A stretch of DNA of 64,000 nucleotides from Acidobacteriota bacterium (GTDB taxonomy: Bacteria > Acidobacteriota > Terriglobia > Acidiferrales > UBA7541). Shown here piece after piece: positions 40,708 to 51,668 of the stretch. Each line of letters begins with the position of its first letter. Position 1 is the first letter of the stretch. Under the pieces are notes generated by a model. That model made no database searches. It was not told where the DNA came from and was given only the letters and a program-made list of their open reading frames with translations. Both the position numbers and the translations under genes were made by a program. The stretch is from positions 1 to 64,000 of the forward strand of contig QHYZ01000090.1 in the NCBI GenBank assembly GCA_003225295.1, read 5' to 3'.

Positions 40708-42006
40708 ATGCCGCCAGTCTCGTCTTCCCACGCTGTAGTCCAAGACGCGTCACGTGCGAGAAAGCTTCAGCTGCTGGGCATCCTTTGCGGCTTCGCTGCG
40801 GGAGCCTGGCTCGGCGCTGCGGAGGCACCCACCAAGCTTGTTTCCACGGGCATCTCTCCGATGGTCATTTCCTTCATCATGGTTATCGGTGTTTTTCTCG
40901 CACGCTGGAGCCTGCCCGCCCTGATCCTGGGCACTTCGTCGGTCCGCGCCGATGTTCGCCGGGCGCCGCACCTGATCATCTGGGCGTTGCTGGCAGGCTG
41001 TCTTTGGGCCGTGGCCAACACATTAACGATTTTCGCAATCCGCGACATCGGCTTGAGCATCGCCTTTCCGCTTTGGAACTCCAACAGCCTCCTGGGCATC
41101 CTTTGGGGTTTTCTTTTTTTCAATGAGCTGCGCCAGGCCGGATGGCGCCGTCGTGCCGGTGTCTTGGGCGGCGCGCTGGTCATGTGCGCAGGCGCAACAC
41201 TCTTAGCCGTCGCGTCGTCAGGACGCGGCCCCGCCGCGCATTCTCTCCACGGCGTCTGGGCTGCCCTGGGCGCCGGAATTCTTTGGGGCACCATGTACAT
41301 CCCGTACCGCAAAGCCTACCTGACCGGCATGAATCCTCTTTCCTTCGTGACTTTCTTTTCCTTCGGCGAATTGGGTATGATGGCGCTCCTCTCCGTCAGC
41401 TCCCTCGGCCTCGCTCCGCTGTGGCACGAATTGCAGAGCTCCCGCACCGTCATTTTCTGGCTGATGCTCGGCGGTTTCGTCTGGGTCATCGGCGACGTCT
41501 TCCAGCAGTACGCCGCCAAATACATCGGCATCAGCCGCGGCATCCCGCTTTCCAACTCCAATCAACTCTGGGGCTTGTTGTGGGGGATTCTTGTTTTCGG
41601 GGAGTTGCACGGCCGGAGTACTTCCATCTACCTGGAAGTTATCGGGGGATCCCTCCTCATGATGCTAGGAGTTGGCGCCATTGCGTTTTCTTCGGCAACC
41701 GGCCAGGAGCAGACCCGCTGGAAAGAGGCGGCTATCCGGGAAAGCGACCGCTACGGGGTTGCCGCAGACTTCGTCGAAGCCCGCATGGACGGGCGCCAGG
41801 TCCTCGGTGAAGCTAAGCCTTCCCGCGGCGGCCTGGACTGGCTGTTGGTGGTCGCCGCCACCAGTGTGTTCGTGATCTTTGCGACCATGGCGCGCGTCCC
41901 GCAGATGTCTGTCGCCTGGGGACCAGCCGCGCTTTTGACTGCGGTCCTGGTCTTGTTTCTCGTTATTTGCGGCCTGGCCCTGTGGCGCACCACGCGCTTC
42001 AATTGA
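40708..42006 (+). CDS. GRP/RhaT-type sugar transporter
   Basis: A 432-residue protein with ten predicted membrane helices in two related halves. Each half contains a similar block: IAFPLWNSNSLLGILWGFLF in the first and IPLSNSNQLWGLLWGILVFG in the second, the internal repeat of the drug/metabolite transporter superfamily branch that includes GRP glucose/ribose and RhaT rhamnose carriers. A polar loop of about 70 residues precedes the last two helices. The ATG at 40708 has GGGAG five bases upstream; a TTG at 40693 is possible. The PfkB kinase gene follows after 18 bases, so imported sugar is probably phosphorylated at once. Confidence 0.85.
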   Translation: MPPVSSSHAVVQDASRARKLQLLGILCGFAAGAWLGAAEAPTKLVSTGISPMVISFIMVIGVFLARWSLPALILGTSSVRADVRRAPHLIIWALLAGCLWAVANTLTIFAIRDIGLSIAFPLWNSNSLLGILWGFLFFNELRQAGWRRRAGVLGGALVMCAGATLLAVASSGRGPAAHSLHGVWAALGAGILWGTMYIPYRKAYLTGMNPLSFVTFFSFGELGMMALLSVSSLGLAPLWHELQSSRTVIFWLMLGGFVWVIGDVFQQYAAKYIGISRGIPLSNSNQLWGLLWGILVFGELHGRSTSIYLEVIGGSLLMMLGVGAIAFSSATGQEQTRWKEAAIRESDRYGVAADFVEARMDGRQVLGEAKPSRGGLDWLLVVAATSVFVIFATMARVPQMSVAWGPAALLTAVLVLFLVICGLALWRTTRFN

Positions 42007-42024
42007 TGGGCCACCGCCTTTGAC

Positions 42025-42966
42025 ATGACGCACGCAACCAAGCTTGATGTTGTCGGCGTGGGGCTCAACGCCACCGACACGCTGATTCCCGTCGCACACT
42101 ATCCCGCGCGTGGGTCCAAAGTCGAATTTCGTTCCGCGAAAGTGTTGCCCGGCGGCCAGGTCGCTACCGCCATGATTGCTTGCCAGCAGTGGGGCTTGGG
42201 CACGCGCTACGTGGGCAAGGTCGGGGACGACAGCGCGGCATCGCTCCATCGAGCGGAATTTGCGCAATCCGGCGTCGAGGCTCATCTCCTGGTGGCTCCC
42301 GGGTGTCCCAGCCAGCAAGCCTTCATCCTTGTCGATGACTCCGGCGAGCGCACCGTTCTTTGGAAACGCGACGACCGCTTGACTTTGCGTCCGGAAGAAC
42401 TCCACCGCGAATGGATCGTCAATTCCCGCGCTCTTCATGTGGATGGACACGATACCGCCGCCGCGGCTGCCGCTGCCGGCTGGGCGCGCGCCGCCGGCAT
42501 TCCGGTCATCGCCGACGTGGATGAACTCTACCCCGGCGTGGAGGCGCTCTTGAAGAGCATCGACTACCTCATCACCAGCAGGGATATTCCCGGGCGGCTC
42601 ATGGAAGAATCGGATTTGCGGAGGTCCCTGCCCGCGCTCCGGGAACGATTTGACTGCCGACTTACCGCTGCAACCCTGGGCGAAGAAGGCGTCTTGGCCT
42701 GGGACGGGACGCAGTTCCACTACGCCAGTGCCTTTCGCGTGCAGCCGGTCGACACCACCGGCGCAGGCGACATTTTCCACGCCGGCTTCATCTATGGACT
42801 TCTGCAAGGCTGGCCGCTGTCACGGCAGCTCGATTTCGCCTGCGCCGCCGCCGCACTGAACTGCACCGCCGTCGGCGCCCGCGGCGGCATTCAATTCATC
42901 GACAGCATCGAGCGCCTCATGGCCACTGGCGCACGCCACCCCGCCGCTTACCCGTCCCAGCCGTAA
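42025..42966 (+). CDS. PfkB-family sugar kinase
   Basis: A 313-residue ribokinase-type kinase. The first signature is KVLPGGQVATAMIACQQWGL, with VGKVGDDSAA following; the second, DTTGAGDIFHAGFIYGL near residue 240, holds the catalytic Asp and the anion hole. VDGHD and TLGEEGVLAW match the nucleotide-binding part. Substrates of this family include ribose, fructose, ketodeoxygluconate, tagatose phosphate and nucleosides. With the GRP-type carrier upstream, a free monosaccharide is likely; the nearby GH32 enzyme would make fructose a candidate, but the sequence does not decide. A strong terminator follows. Confidence 0.88.
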   Translation: MTHATKLDVVGVGLNATDTLIPVAHYPARGSKVEFRSAKVLPGGQVATAMIACQQWGLGTRYVGKVGDDSAASLHRAEFAQSGVEAHLLVAPGCPSQQAFILVDDSGERTVLWKRDDRLTLRPEELHREWIVNSRALHVDGHDTAAAAAAAGWARAAGIPVIADVDELYPGVEALLKSIDYLITSRDIPGRLMEESDLRRSLPALRERFDCRLTAATLGEEGVLAWDGTQFHYASAFRVQPVDTTGAGDIFHAGFIYGLLQGWPLSRQLDFACAAAALNCTAVGARGGIQFIDSIERLMATGARHPAAYPSQP

Positions 42967-42977
42967 AGCCCCGGCGT

Positions 42978-43002
42978 GCGGCTATAAGCCGCTTTCTTTT
43001 TT
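42978..43002 (+). terminator. Intrinsic terminator of the sugar operon
   Basis: GCGGCT, loop ATA, AGCCGC (42978-42992) followed directly by TTTCTTTTTT. This is a standard rho-independent terminator 11 bases after the PfkB stop. Confidence 0.85.
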
Positions 43003-43132
43003 GGCGCTCGGGGAGGAACGCAGCGGACCAGCACGGGCTCCGTCGGAATCCTCTCCCTTGAGGGCCCCTTTTGGGGACAGGAGGATCTGTCAAGGTTGAG
43101 CCTTCGCCGACGCGGGTGTTATCCTGCCTGCT

Positions 43133-45274
<2,142 letters not shown>

Positions 45275-45312
45275 CCCCACCCGCGTACTCCCCGTTGCTT
45301 CCGACGCCTGAC

Positions 45313-45330
45313 TTGATGTGCCGGCATCAA
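45313..45330. terminator. Hairpin between convergent genes
   Basis: TTGATG, six bases, CATCAA, between the sigma-54 activator and the PilZ gene ends. The stem is AT-rich and the following T-run short (TTTG), so it is a weak, possibly two-way terminator. Confidence 0.35.
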
Positions 45331-45360
45331 TTTGCCCGAGAGACACCGGAAAATGAAGCC

Positions 45361-46509
45361 TCAAATCGGCGGACACCCGGTCTTGTCCAGCTCTGCCAAT
45401 CTTTTGATGGCTACCGCGTTCCGCTTTTCAGAAGCCATCAGCAATAGCAGTCTCGCCTGGGTGCAATTCTGAGGGACGCCGTCGCCCTTGATGTAGAGTT
45501 CAGCCAGCGCTGCCGCAGCGTTGCTGTTGCCGGCTTGCACCAAGACCCACAACTGCGGAGCGCTCAGGGAAGTTTTTTGCCGGCTGGTGTTGCCGCTCAA
45601 ACTTGGCTGCCTAGGTGCCTGCGCCGCTGGCATTGACGCCGTGGCCTCCTCTGCGGGAGGACTAGGGTGCCCGCCGGTTTCCGTTGCCAGTATGCTTGGC
45701 GGGCGGGCCCCTGTGGCTCTCTTTTTCTGATTGCCCCTCCCGAAGATATCTGCGGAGGCGCTGCCCGCAGTAGTTGGATTGATCGGCGGCCCCGGCAATG
45801 CCGCTCCCCTGCTTGTTGGTGCCGCTAATTCCACCGGAACTTTTGCCAAGTCCCTGTTTTGGTAGAGATAATTCGAATACTTGATCGCTGCTATGGCAAT
45901 CGTCGCAGAAATGCAGGTGCCGAGTAATAAGCCGACCATGAGCTGCCGTCGCATTTGGGAGAGATGCCGTTCGAGTGGCACAAGCTGGGTGGAGTCCAAC
46001 TTCTGCGGCACGGGGAATAGCGTGCTCGCATTTACCGCTGCCCCCGCGGCGGACACACTCGCCGCTTCTCGGGGACGCGCTTTGGGCACCAACCGGGCGG
46101 TCGCGTCTGTCTCGGGCACCTCCATACTGGCGGGCAGTTCCTTCGCCGTTCCCCAGCTCAAAAATTCCTCGTCAGGAGCTGCTCTCAAAGCCGGCTGGCA
46201 CATCCACTCGCGAATCTGCGCGCTACCTTCCTCCGACAGGCGCAGAAACTTAAGCCCTCCGCACTTTTTCGCGGCATTGATCCAGGCCACTTCACCCCAC
46301 GCCTCGATCTGTTCCCGAAGATTGAGCGAAAACCAAAAATGAAGTGGTCCGGTTTCGCGCACGGGGGCAAACGTTTCAAAGCGCAAACCACGTTCAGAGA
46401 CGTCCAGCACGGTTCCGCCGTCATCCCCCTCCAATTGCAAAAATGCAAATTTGTCCGGTACCTTCCGGTATTCTTGACGCCGATCCAGGTTTATGTTCCT
46501 CAGGTTCAT
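45361..46509 (-). CDS. PilZ-domain membrane protein with Sel1-like tail
   Basis: A 382-residue protein. Residues 8-115 form a PilZ domain, the c-di-GMP receptor fold: RRQEYRKVP at the start supplies a basic RxxxR-like motif and VLDVSERGLRF the D/NxSxxG motif. A Pro/Ala-rich linker leads to a membrane helix at about 193-212 (LMVGLLLGTCISATIAIAAI). The outer part ends in one Sel1/TPR-like unit (ALAELYIKGDGVPQNCTQAR, LLLLMASEKRNAVAIKRLAE). It would couple cytoplasmic c-di-GMP to a periplasmic interaction. It is divergent from the large helicase gene across a 343-base control region. Confidence 0.85.
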   Translation of the reverse strand: MNLRNINLDRRQEYRKVPDKFAFLQLEGDDGGTVLDVSERGLRFETFAPVRETGPLHFWFSLNLREQIEAWGEVAWINAAKKCGGLKFLRLSEEGSAQIREWMCQPALRAAPDEEFLSWGTAKELPASMEVPETDATARLVPKARPREAASVSAAGAAVNASTLFPVPQKLDSTQLVPLERHLSQMRRQLMVGLLLGTCISATIAIAAIKYSNYLYQNRDLAKVPVELAAPTSRGAALPGPPINPTTAGSASADIFGRGNQKKRATGARPPSILATETGGHPSPPAEEATASMPAAQAPRQPSLSGNTSRQKTSLSAPQLWVLVQAGNSNAAAALAELYIKGDGVPQNCTQARLLLLMASEKRNAVAIKRLAELDKTGCPPI

Positions 46510-46610
46510 GTTTTTATGAGAGGCGTTTTTTATTTTCTAGCGACCTTCAACCGCGCGGGATGAAGGAACGCCGAATCGGTGGGCCCCGGGTGGGTGTGGG
46601 GTCGAGCCTG

Positions 46611-46642
46611 CTGGCCTCACGCAGGCCAGTATAGTCTATACT
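46611..46642. promoter_or_regulatory. Adjoining hairpin and 15-bp palindrome
   Basis: CTGGCCT, five bases, AGGCCAG (46611-46629), overlapped by the perfect palindrome AGTATAG-T-CTATACT (46628-46642). The second is well suited to a dimeric regulator. It is 100 bases from the PilZ start and 210 from the helicase start. Confidence 0.6.
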
Positions 46643-46762
46643 CTTCCCGGCCAGCATGGAAAAGCATTCGGGGCATTCGGGGCCGGTGGCCGGTATGCAC
46701 TCCTTGAAGAGCGCCTCCTCAGCCAACTTTTTCCCAGTCGCTCTGGTTTGCTCTCGGTTCTA

Positions 46763-46793
46763 TTGACAGCCTATCGCGAAACGCTGGTATCCT
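46763..46793 (+). promoter_or_regulatory. Likely promoter of the helicase-nuclease gene
   Basis: TTGACA at 46763-46768, then GTATCC/TATCCT at 46787-46793 after 18-19 bases. The -35 box is perfect, the -10 box fair. The leader would be about 55 bases. Confidence 0.5.
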
Positions 46794-46852
46794 GAACGTC
46801 TCACCAGCTAATGCCCAGCCTCTACACCGGTGGTGAATAGAGGCAGTGAGTC

Positions 46853-49800
46853 ATGACTCCAGAGAAACTCCGCGTCGCGCGTGAAAAGCTCACCCGCGTC
46901 TTCCGCTACCTGGAAGCCCTCAACCAGCATCGCAATCCAGCCAAGCGCCAGATTCGCGAACAGCTCTGGAGCTTCTGGTTGCACGATCTTCCGGACCATC
47001 CCTCCATCAAACGCGGCGGCACCAAATCCGGTCCCGCAAAAAACAAACCCGCGGAGTTTCCGAATGGAGACACCGGCTCCAGCGGATTCTTTCTGAAGGT
47101 GCAGCGCCCGGCGCTCAGTTCTCCACCTGAACCTCCCAGCAGCGTGGCTACCTGGCTGGAAGCCGGATGGGACGACCCGTCAAAGGAGCCGTTGGTCAGT
47201 GCTTCCCGGAACGAATCGGATCAAGGGGGCGAAACACGCATGGCCAACTTCGCCGATGTGGCGGGAAGGCTGGCCGCTTTGCAGAGTTGGAAAGCGGCGC
47301 GCGAAGAATGGGCCAAAAACGAAAAGCCCGCTCGCGCGGCCATGAAAATCTTCGAGACCCTGTATTCGCTGTATGGCCGCATCGACCGCGAAGCCGAGCG
47401 CGTCGAGCTGGTTCTCGGAGATGGCCTGCTCAGTTGGCAGCGCTCCGAAGGCAGCATCTACCATCCCATTCTGCTGCAGCGCTTGCAACTTCAGTTCAAT
47501 GCCGCGGTACCCGAATTCACGCTCACGGAAGCCGACCACCCGGTCGAACTTTATTCTGCCCTCTTCCAATCGATGACCGACGTGGACGGACGCGCCATCG
47601 GCCGTTGCCGCGAGGAGTTGGAGCAGGAAGGCTTTCATCCGCTCATCAATGGCGCCACCTCCGGCTTTCTCAAGCGTCTGGTGGTTCAGCTCTCGCCGCG
47701 CGGCGAGTTGCTGGAGGACCGTGCACCTGCCGGTGAAGCCACTGATCCCCAGATCGGGCGAGATCCGATTCTATTCCTGCGCGGCCGCACCTTGGGGTTC
47801 GCCGCTGCCATCGAAGGCATCCTGGCGGACCTTCGAACGCGCGAAGACTTGCCCTGGTCTCTGTTGAATATCGTCGGCGAGGAGTCTCCTCTTCCTGATA
47901 CGGCAGAAACGGATCCTTCCACCGATCGTTACAGCGAAGCCGAAGCCGGAGTTCTGCTCAGCAAACCCGCGAATCCCGAACAGATCCGGATTGCCAAACA
48001 ACTCGAGGAATACGGCGGCGTGCTGGTTCAAGGCCCGCCAGGCACGGGAAAGACGCACACCATCGGCAATCTGATTGGCCACTTACTGGCCCAGGGGAAA
48101 AGCGTCCTGGTCACCAGCCATACGACAAAAGCGCTGCGCATGGTGCGCCATCACATCGTTCCTGAGCTGCGTCCGCTGTGCGTCAGCCTTCTCGAAAGCG
48201 ACCTGGACAGCCGCAAACAATTGGAAAGCGCGGTTGGCTCCATTGCGGAAAGATTGTCGCGCGCCGATGCCGGTTCGCTCGAAATCGAATGGAAGAAATT
48301 GGAAGCCGAGCGCAGCGAACTGCTCAAAAAGCTCGATGATGTCCGAAACCTATTCGCTGACGCCCGCGCCGATGAGTATCGCGACATGGTCATTGCCGGA
48401 AAATCCTGGGCCCCGGCCGATGCCGCTCGCAAAGTAGCGCAGGAAAAAGAGACTCTCGGATGGATCCCCGGTCCCGTCGCCGCCGTAGCTCCCCTGCCCC
48501 TGTCTCCTCCTGAGTTGGCGGATCTATATCGCACCAATGTTACCGTCACGCGGGAAGATGAAACCGAGCTCTCCGGACACCTCCCGGAGCTCCACGATCT
48601 TCCCAGGCCCGAAGACTTCGAGGCCTCCGTCAGCGAGCGCAATCGCCTGGGTATGGAGGACTTGGAGCTGCGTTCCGATCTTTGGCAAGCCAGTTCGTCT
48701 CCCGGCTCACCACATGATTTGGAATCCCTGGCTAGCAGCTTGACCCAAGCCGTCGAGCCTCTCTCAGGAAAGGAGAAGTGGAAGCTCGCCGCGGTTTACG
48801 CTGGGAAATATGGGGACGCGCATCGCCAGCCCTGGGATCAATTGGTCAGCTTCGTCCGCCTGGTTCACCGCGAAGCCGCCAACGCCCAGGAATCCTTCGT
48901 CAAGTACGGCCCACAGCTTTCTGCGGAACATGCGCTCGAAGATCAGGAGCGCATCGCGGGCGAAATCCTCGGCCACCTTGAAAATGGCGGCAAACTCGGT
49001 TCGTTCACGCTGCTCACGCACAAATCCTGGAGCCATTTCATAGAATCCGCAAGGGTGAACAACGCGCACCCGCGCCTCCCGGAACATTTCCACGCACTGC
49101 GGAAACTGTCGCACCTCAAGACTCTTCGCCAGGACCTCGCCGGCCGCTGGGACCGCCAGGTGGCGGTCCTCGGGACACTCCCTTCGACGGACATGGGCGA
49201 AGAAGTCGAGAAAACGCTGATGCAGTTTTGCGATTCCATCGACAATTGCCTCGGCTGGTATGAGCACACCTGGCTCCCTCTCGAACAGCAACTCGAAGAC
49301 CTCGGATTTCGCTGGGAGAAGTTCCTGGCCGAACAACCCGCGGTGGTCGGCCCGGACGGCGAATTGGTGCGCATCGGCAGGGCGGTCCATAACTCCTTGC
49401 TGCCGATCTTGGACTCGCGTTATAAAAAGCTGAAGCTGCTCCAGCTCGAAGAAGAAATCCGCGATCTCAAGAACCTCCTCAAGCTTGCTGCGCGCCTGGC
49501 CAAGTCTTCGAAAGCCACCGCCAAACTCCTGGCGGCCGCGAAAGACGAAGATGCCAATCAGTACCGTGACGCCTATGAGCGGCTCCTCGAACTCAAGAGC
49601 CGCCAAGCCGACCTCGATCTGCGCCGCGCCTTGCTCACCAAGCTTGAGGGTGCTGCCCCGGCGTGGGCCAGAGTGATCCGTGACCGCACCGGAGTCCACG
49701 GCCGCGGTGAGCCGCCCCGTGACCCCGCCGCAGCCTGGATTTGGCGCCAGCTCAATGACGAGCTCGACCGCCGCGCCGGCGTCTCCCTCGAAGGGCTGCA

Positions 49801-51463
49801 GACCAAGAGCGAAAAACTTCGTGAACAGCTTCGCCGCGTCACCGTCGGTCTCATTGACAAGCGCGCCTGGTCCGCTCAGGCCCGTCGCACTTCTTCCCGC
49901 CAGCGCCAGGCGCTCGTCGGATGGCTGGACACCATTCGGCGCATCGGCAAAGGGCACGGCATTCGCGTTTCTCTCTTGCGTGCCGAAGCCGCCAGGAAAA
50001 TGTCCGAATGCCGCAGCGCCGTTCCCGTCTGGGTAATGCCTCTTTCCCGCGTGGTCGAAAACTTCGATCCGCGCACCACCCGTTTCGACGTGGTCATCAT
50101 TGACGAGGCCAGCCAGAGCGATGTCATGGCGCTCGTCGCTCTCTATCTTGGAAAGACCGTGCTCGTCGTTGGAGACCATGAACAAGTCAGCCCCTCGGCC
50201 GTCGGCCAGGATCTGGGCATCATCCAGAACCTGATCTTCCAGTACCTCCCGGGAATCCCCAATTCCGATCTCTACGATGGTCAGATTTCCATCTACGACC
50301 TCGCGCGCCAGTCCTTCGGGGGCACCACTTGCCTGGTCGAACATTTCCGTTGCGTTCCGGAAATCATCCAGTTCAGCAACTTGATTTCGTACGATTACCG
50401 CATCAAGCCTTTGCGCGATGCCAGTCGTGTCCATCTGCGGCCGCACACGATCGCCTATCGCGTCTCCGGCTCAAGCCGCGATGGCAAAATCAACCGCCAG
50501 GAGGCCCAAGCCCTGGCCTCGCTCCTGGCCGCTGCCATCGAACAGCCCGAGTACGAGAAAAACGACGCTGGCCAGCCGACTAGCTTCGGTGTGGTCTCTC
50601 TGGTCGGCGATGAACAGGCCATCGAGATTGACAACCTTCTTCGCTCCCATCTCTCGCCCGACCGCTACGAACTCCATCGCCTTCTGTGCGGCAACGCCGC
50701 TCAATTTCAGGGCGACGAGCGCGATGTCATTTTCATCTCCCTGGTTGACACCGCGCAGCGCGGCCCGCTCTCGCTCCGCGACCAGGAACTGTTCAAGCAG
50801 CGCTTCAACGTGGCCGCCAGCCGCGCCCGCGACCAGATGTGGATTGTGCACTCTCTTAGTCCCAACCACGACCTCAAGGCCGACGACCTTCGCCGCCAAT
50901 TGATCGAGCACGCGCAAGATCCAAGCCGCCTGATGCGCGCGCTCGAAGAAAAGGAGAAGCGCACACAGTCCACCTTTGAGCGCGAAGTCATGAAGCGCCT
51001 CAGCGCTGCCGGCTATCGCGTCGCTCCGCAATGGCGTGTCGGTGGGTTTCGAATCGACTTGGTCGTCGAAGGCGACGGCCGCCGCCTGGCCATCGAGTGC
51101 GATGGCGACCGTTATCATCCGCTTGAAAAACTTCCGGAAGACATGGAACGCCAGTCGGTTCTCGAGCGCATGGGCTGGATCTTTACGCACGTCCGCGGCA
51201 CGGAATTCTTCCGCAACGCAGACCGCGCCATGAAACCCATTTTCGAAAAACTCCAGCTGCTTGAAATTTCTCCGAACGGCGCCGCTTCCGATGCCAGCAG
51301 AAAGAAACTGCCTTCTGGCGATCTCATCGAACGCGTCATCCGCCGCGCAGAAGAACTTCGTACCAAGTGGTCGGGCCCTGCGGAGGCCGCCATGCGCCGC
51401 CATCGGGAACCTCGCGAAGCCCCGCCGCCCGATCCAGCAGTCTCACGGGAACGCCATGAATGA
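46853..51463 (+). CDS. Very large SF1 helicase fused to a DUF559/Vsr-like nuclease
   Basis: A 1536-residue protein. Near 390 is Walker A, VQGPPGTGKTHTIGNLIGHL, of the Upf1-like SF1 (COG1112) helicases. A long coiled-coil insertion of roughly 550 residues follows. Near 1080 is Walker B, DVVIIDEASQSD, then GDHEQVSPSA and the C-terminal helicase motifs (VEHFRCVPEIIQFSN, NAAQFQGDERDVIFISLVDT, FNVAASRARDQMWIVHSL). From about 1378 a PD-(D/E)XK nuclease of the DUF559/Vsr group is fused: FEREVMKRLSAAGY, FRIDLVVEGDGRRLAIECDG, with the D and ExD catalytic residues, then ERMGWIFTHVRGTEFF. Related fusions occur in phage-defence loci, but no partner gene is present. It stands alone with its own promoter. 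Confidence 0.88.
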   Translation: MTPEKLRVAREKLTRVFRYLEALNQHRNPAKRQIREQLWSFWLHDLPDHPSIKRGGTKSGPAKNKPAEFPNGDTGSSGFFLKVQRPALSSPPEPPSSVATWLEAGWDDPSKEPLVSASRNESDQGGETRMANFADVAGRLAALQSWKAAREEWAKNEKPARAAMKIFETLYSLYGRIDREAERVELVLGDGLLSWQRSEGSIYHPILLQRLQLQFNAAVPEFTLTEADHPVELYSALFQSMTDVDGRAIGRCREELEQEGFHPLINGATSGFLKRLVVQLSPRGELLEDRAPAGEATDPQIGRDPILFLRGRTLGFAAAIEGILADLRTREDLPWSLLNIVGEESPLPDTAETDPSTDRYSEAEAGVLLSKPANPEQIRIAKQLEEYGGVLVQGPPGTGKTHTIGNLIGHLLAQGKSVLVTSHTTKALRMVRHHIVPELRPLCVSLLESDLDSRKQLESAVGSIAERLSRADAGSLEIEWKKLEAERSELLKKLDDVRNLFADARADEYRDMVIAGKSWAPADAARKVAQEKETLGWIPGPVAAVAPLPLSPPELADLYRTNVTVTREDETELSGHLPELHDLPRPEDFEASVSERNRLGMEDLELRSDLWQASSSPGSPHDLESLASSLTQAVEPLSGKEKWKLAAVYAGKYGDAHRQPWDQLVSFVRLVHREAANAQESFVKYGPQLSAEHALEDQERIAGEILGHLENGGKLGSFTLLTHKSWSHFIESARVNNAHPRLPEHFHALRKLSHLKTLRQDLAGRWDRQVAVLGTLPSTDMGEEVEKTLMQFCDSIDNCLGWYEHTWLPLEQQLEDLGFRWEKFLAEQPAVVGPDGELVRIGRAVHNSLLPILDSRYKKLKLLQLEEEIRDLKNLLKLAARLAKSSKATAKLLAAAKDEDANQYRDAYERLLELKSRQADLDLRRALLTKLEGAAPAWARVIRDRTGVHGRGEPPRDPAAAWIWRQLNDELDRRAGVSLEGLQTKSEKLREQLRRVTVGLIDKRAWSAQARRTSSRQRQALVGWLDTIRRIGKGHGIRVSLLRAEAARKMSECRSAVPVWVMPLSRVVENFDPRTTRFDVVIIDEASQSDVMALVALYLGKTVLVVGDHEQVSPSAVGQDLGIIQNLIFQYLPGIPNSDLYDGQISIYDLARQSFGGTTCLVEHFRCVPEIIQFSNLISYDYRIKPLRDASRVHLRPHTIAYRVSGSSRDGKINRQEAQALASLLAAAIEQPEYEKNDAGQPTSFGVVSLVGDEQAIEIDNLLRSHLSPDRYELHRLLCGNAAQFQGDERDVIFISLVDTAQRGPLSLRDQELFKQRFNVAASRARDQMWIVHSLSPNHDLKADDLRRQLIEHAQDPSRLMRALEEKEKRTQSTFEREVMKRLSAAGYRVAPQWRVGGFRIDLVVEGDGRRLAIECDGDRYHPLEKLPEDMERQSVLERMGWIFTHVRGTEFFRNADRAMKPIFEKLQLLEISPNGAASDASRKKLPSGDLIERVIRRAEELRTKWSGPAEAAMRRHREPREAPPPDPAVSRERHE

Positions 51464-51668
51464 CCCCATGGCGAGCGCCAGCCCGGCGTGCAGGGCGGGG
51501 TAAGAGGGCCGAGCGCTGTTTCTCCGCCCTCCCCGATCTTCTTGCTTTCGAACGTCCGTTACATGAGGCCCGGCGCGGCGTTGCCAACCGGACCAACGGC
51601 TCGGTGGACCACACCACGCTCCTGGTGCGCGTGCCCAACCGGCCAGGTCAAATCCAGCTATACTGCGT

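Larger units (their letters stand above)
46510..46852. other. Divergent control region of the PilZ and helicase genes
   Basis: Holds a GC hairpin, a 15-bp palindrome and a likely promoter for the helicase gene, listed separately. No gene was seen. Confidence 0.6.

Noticed and set aside
48764-50446. 560-codon minus-strand open frame
   Set aside because: Antisense to the helicase-nuclease gene; Asp/Val/Gly-rich with no motif, a codon-bias artefact.
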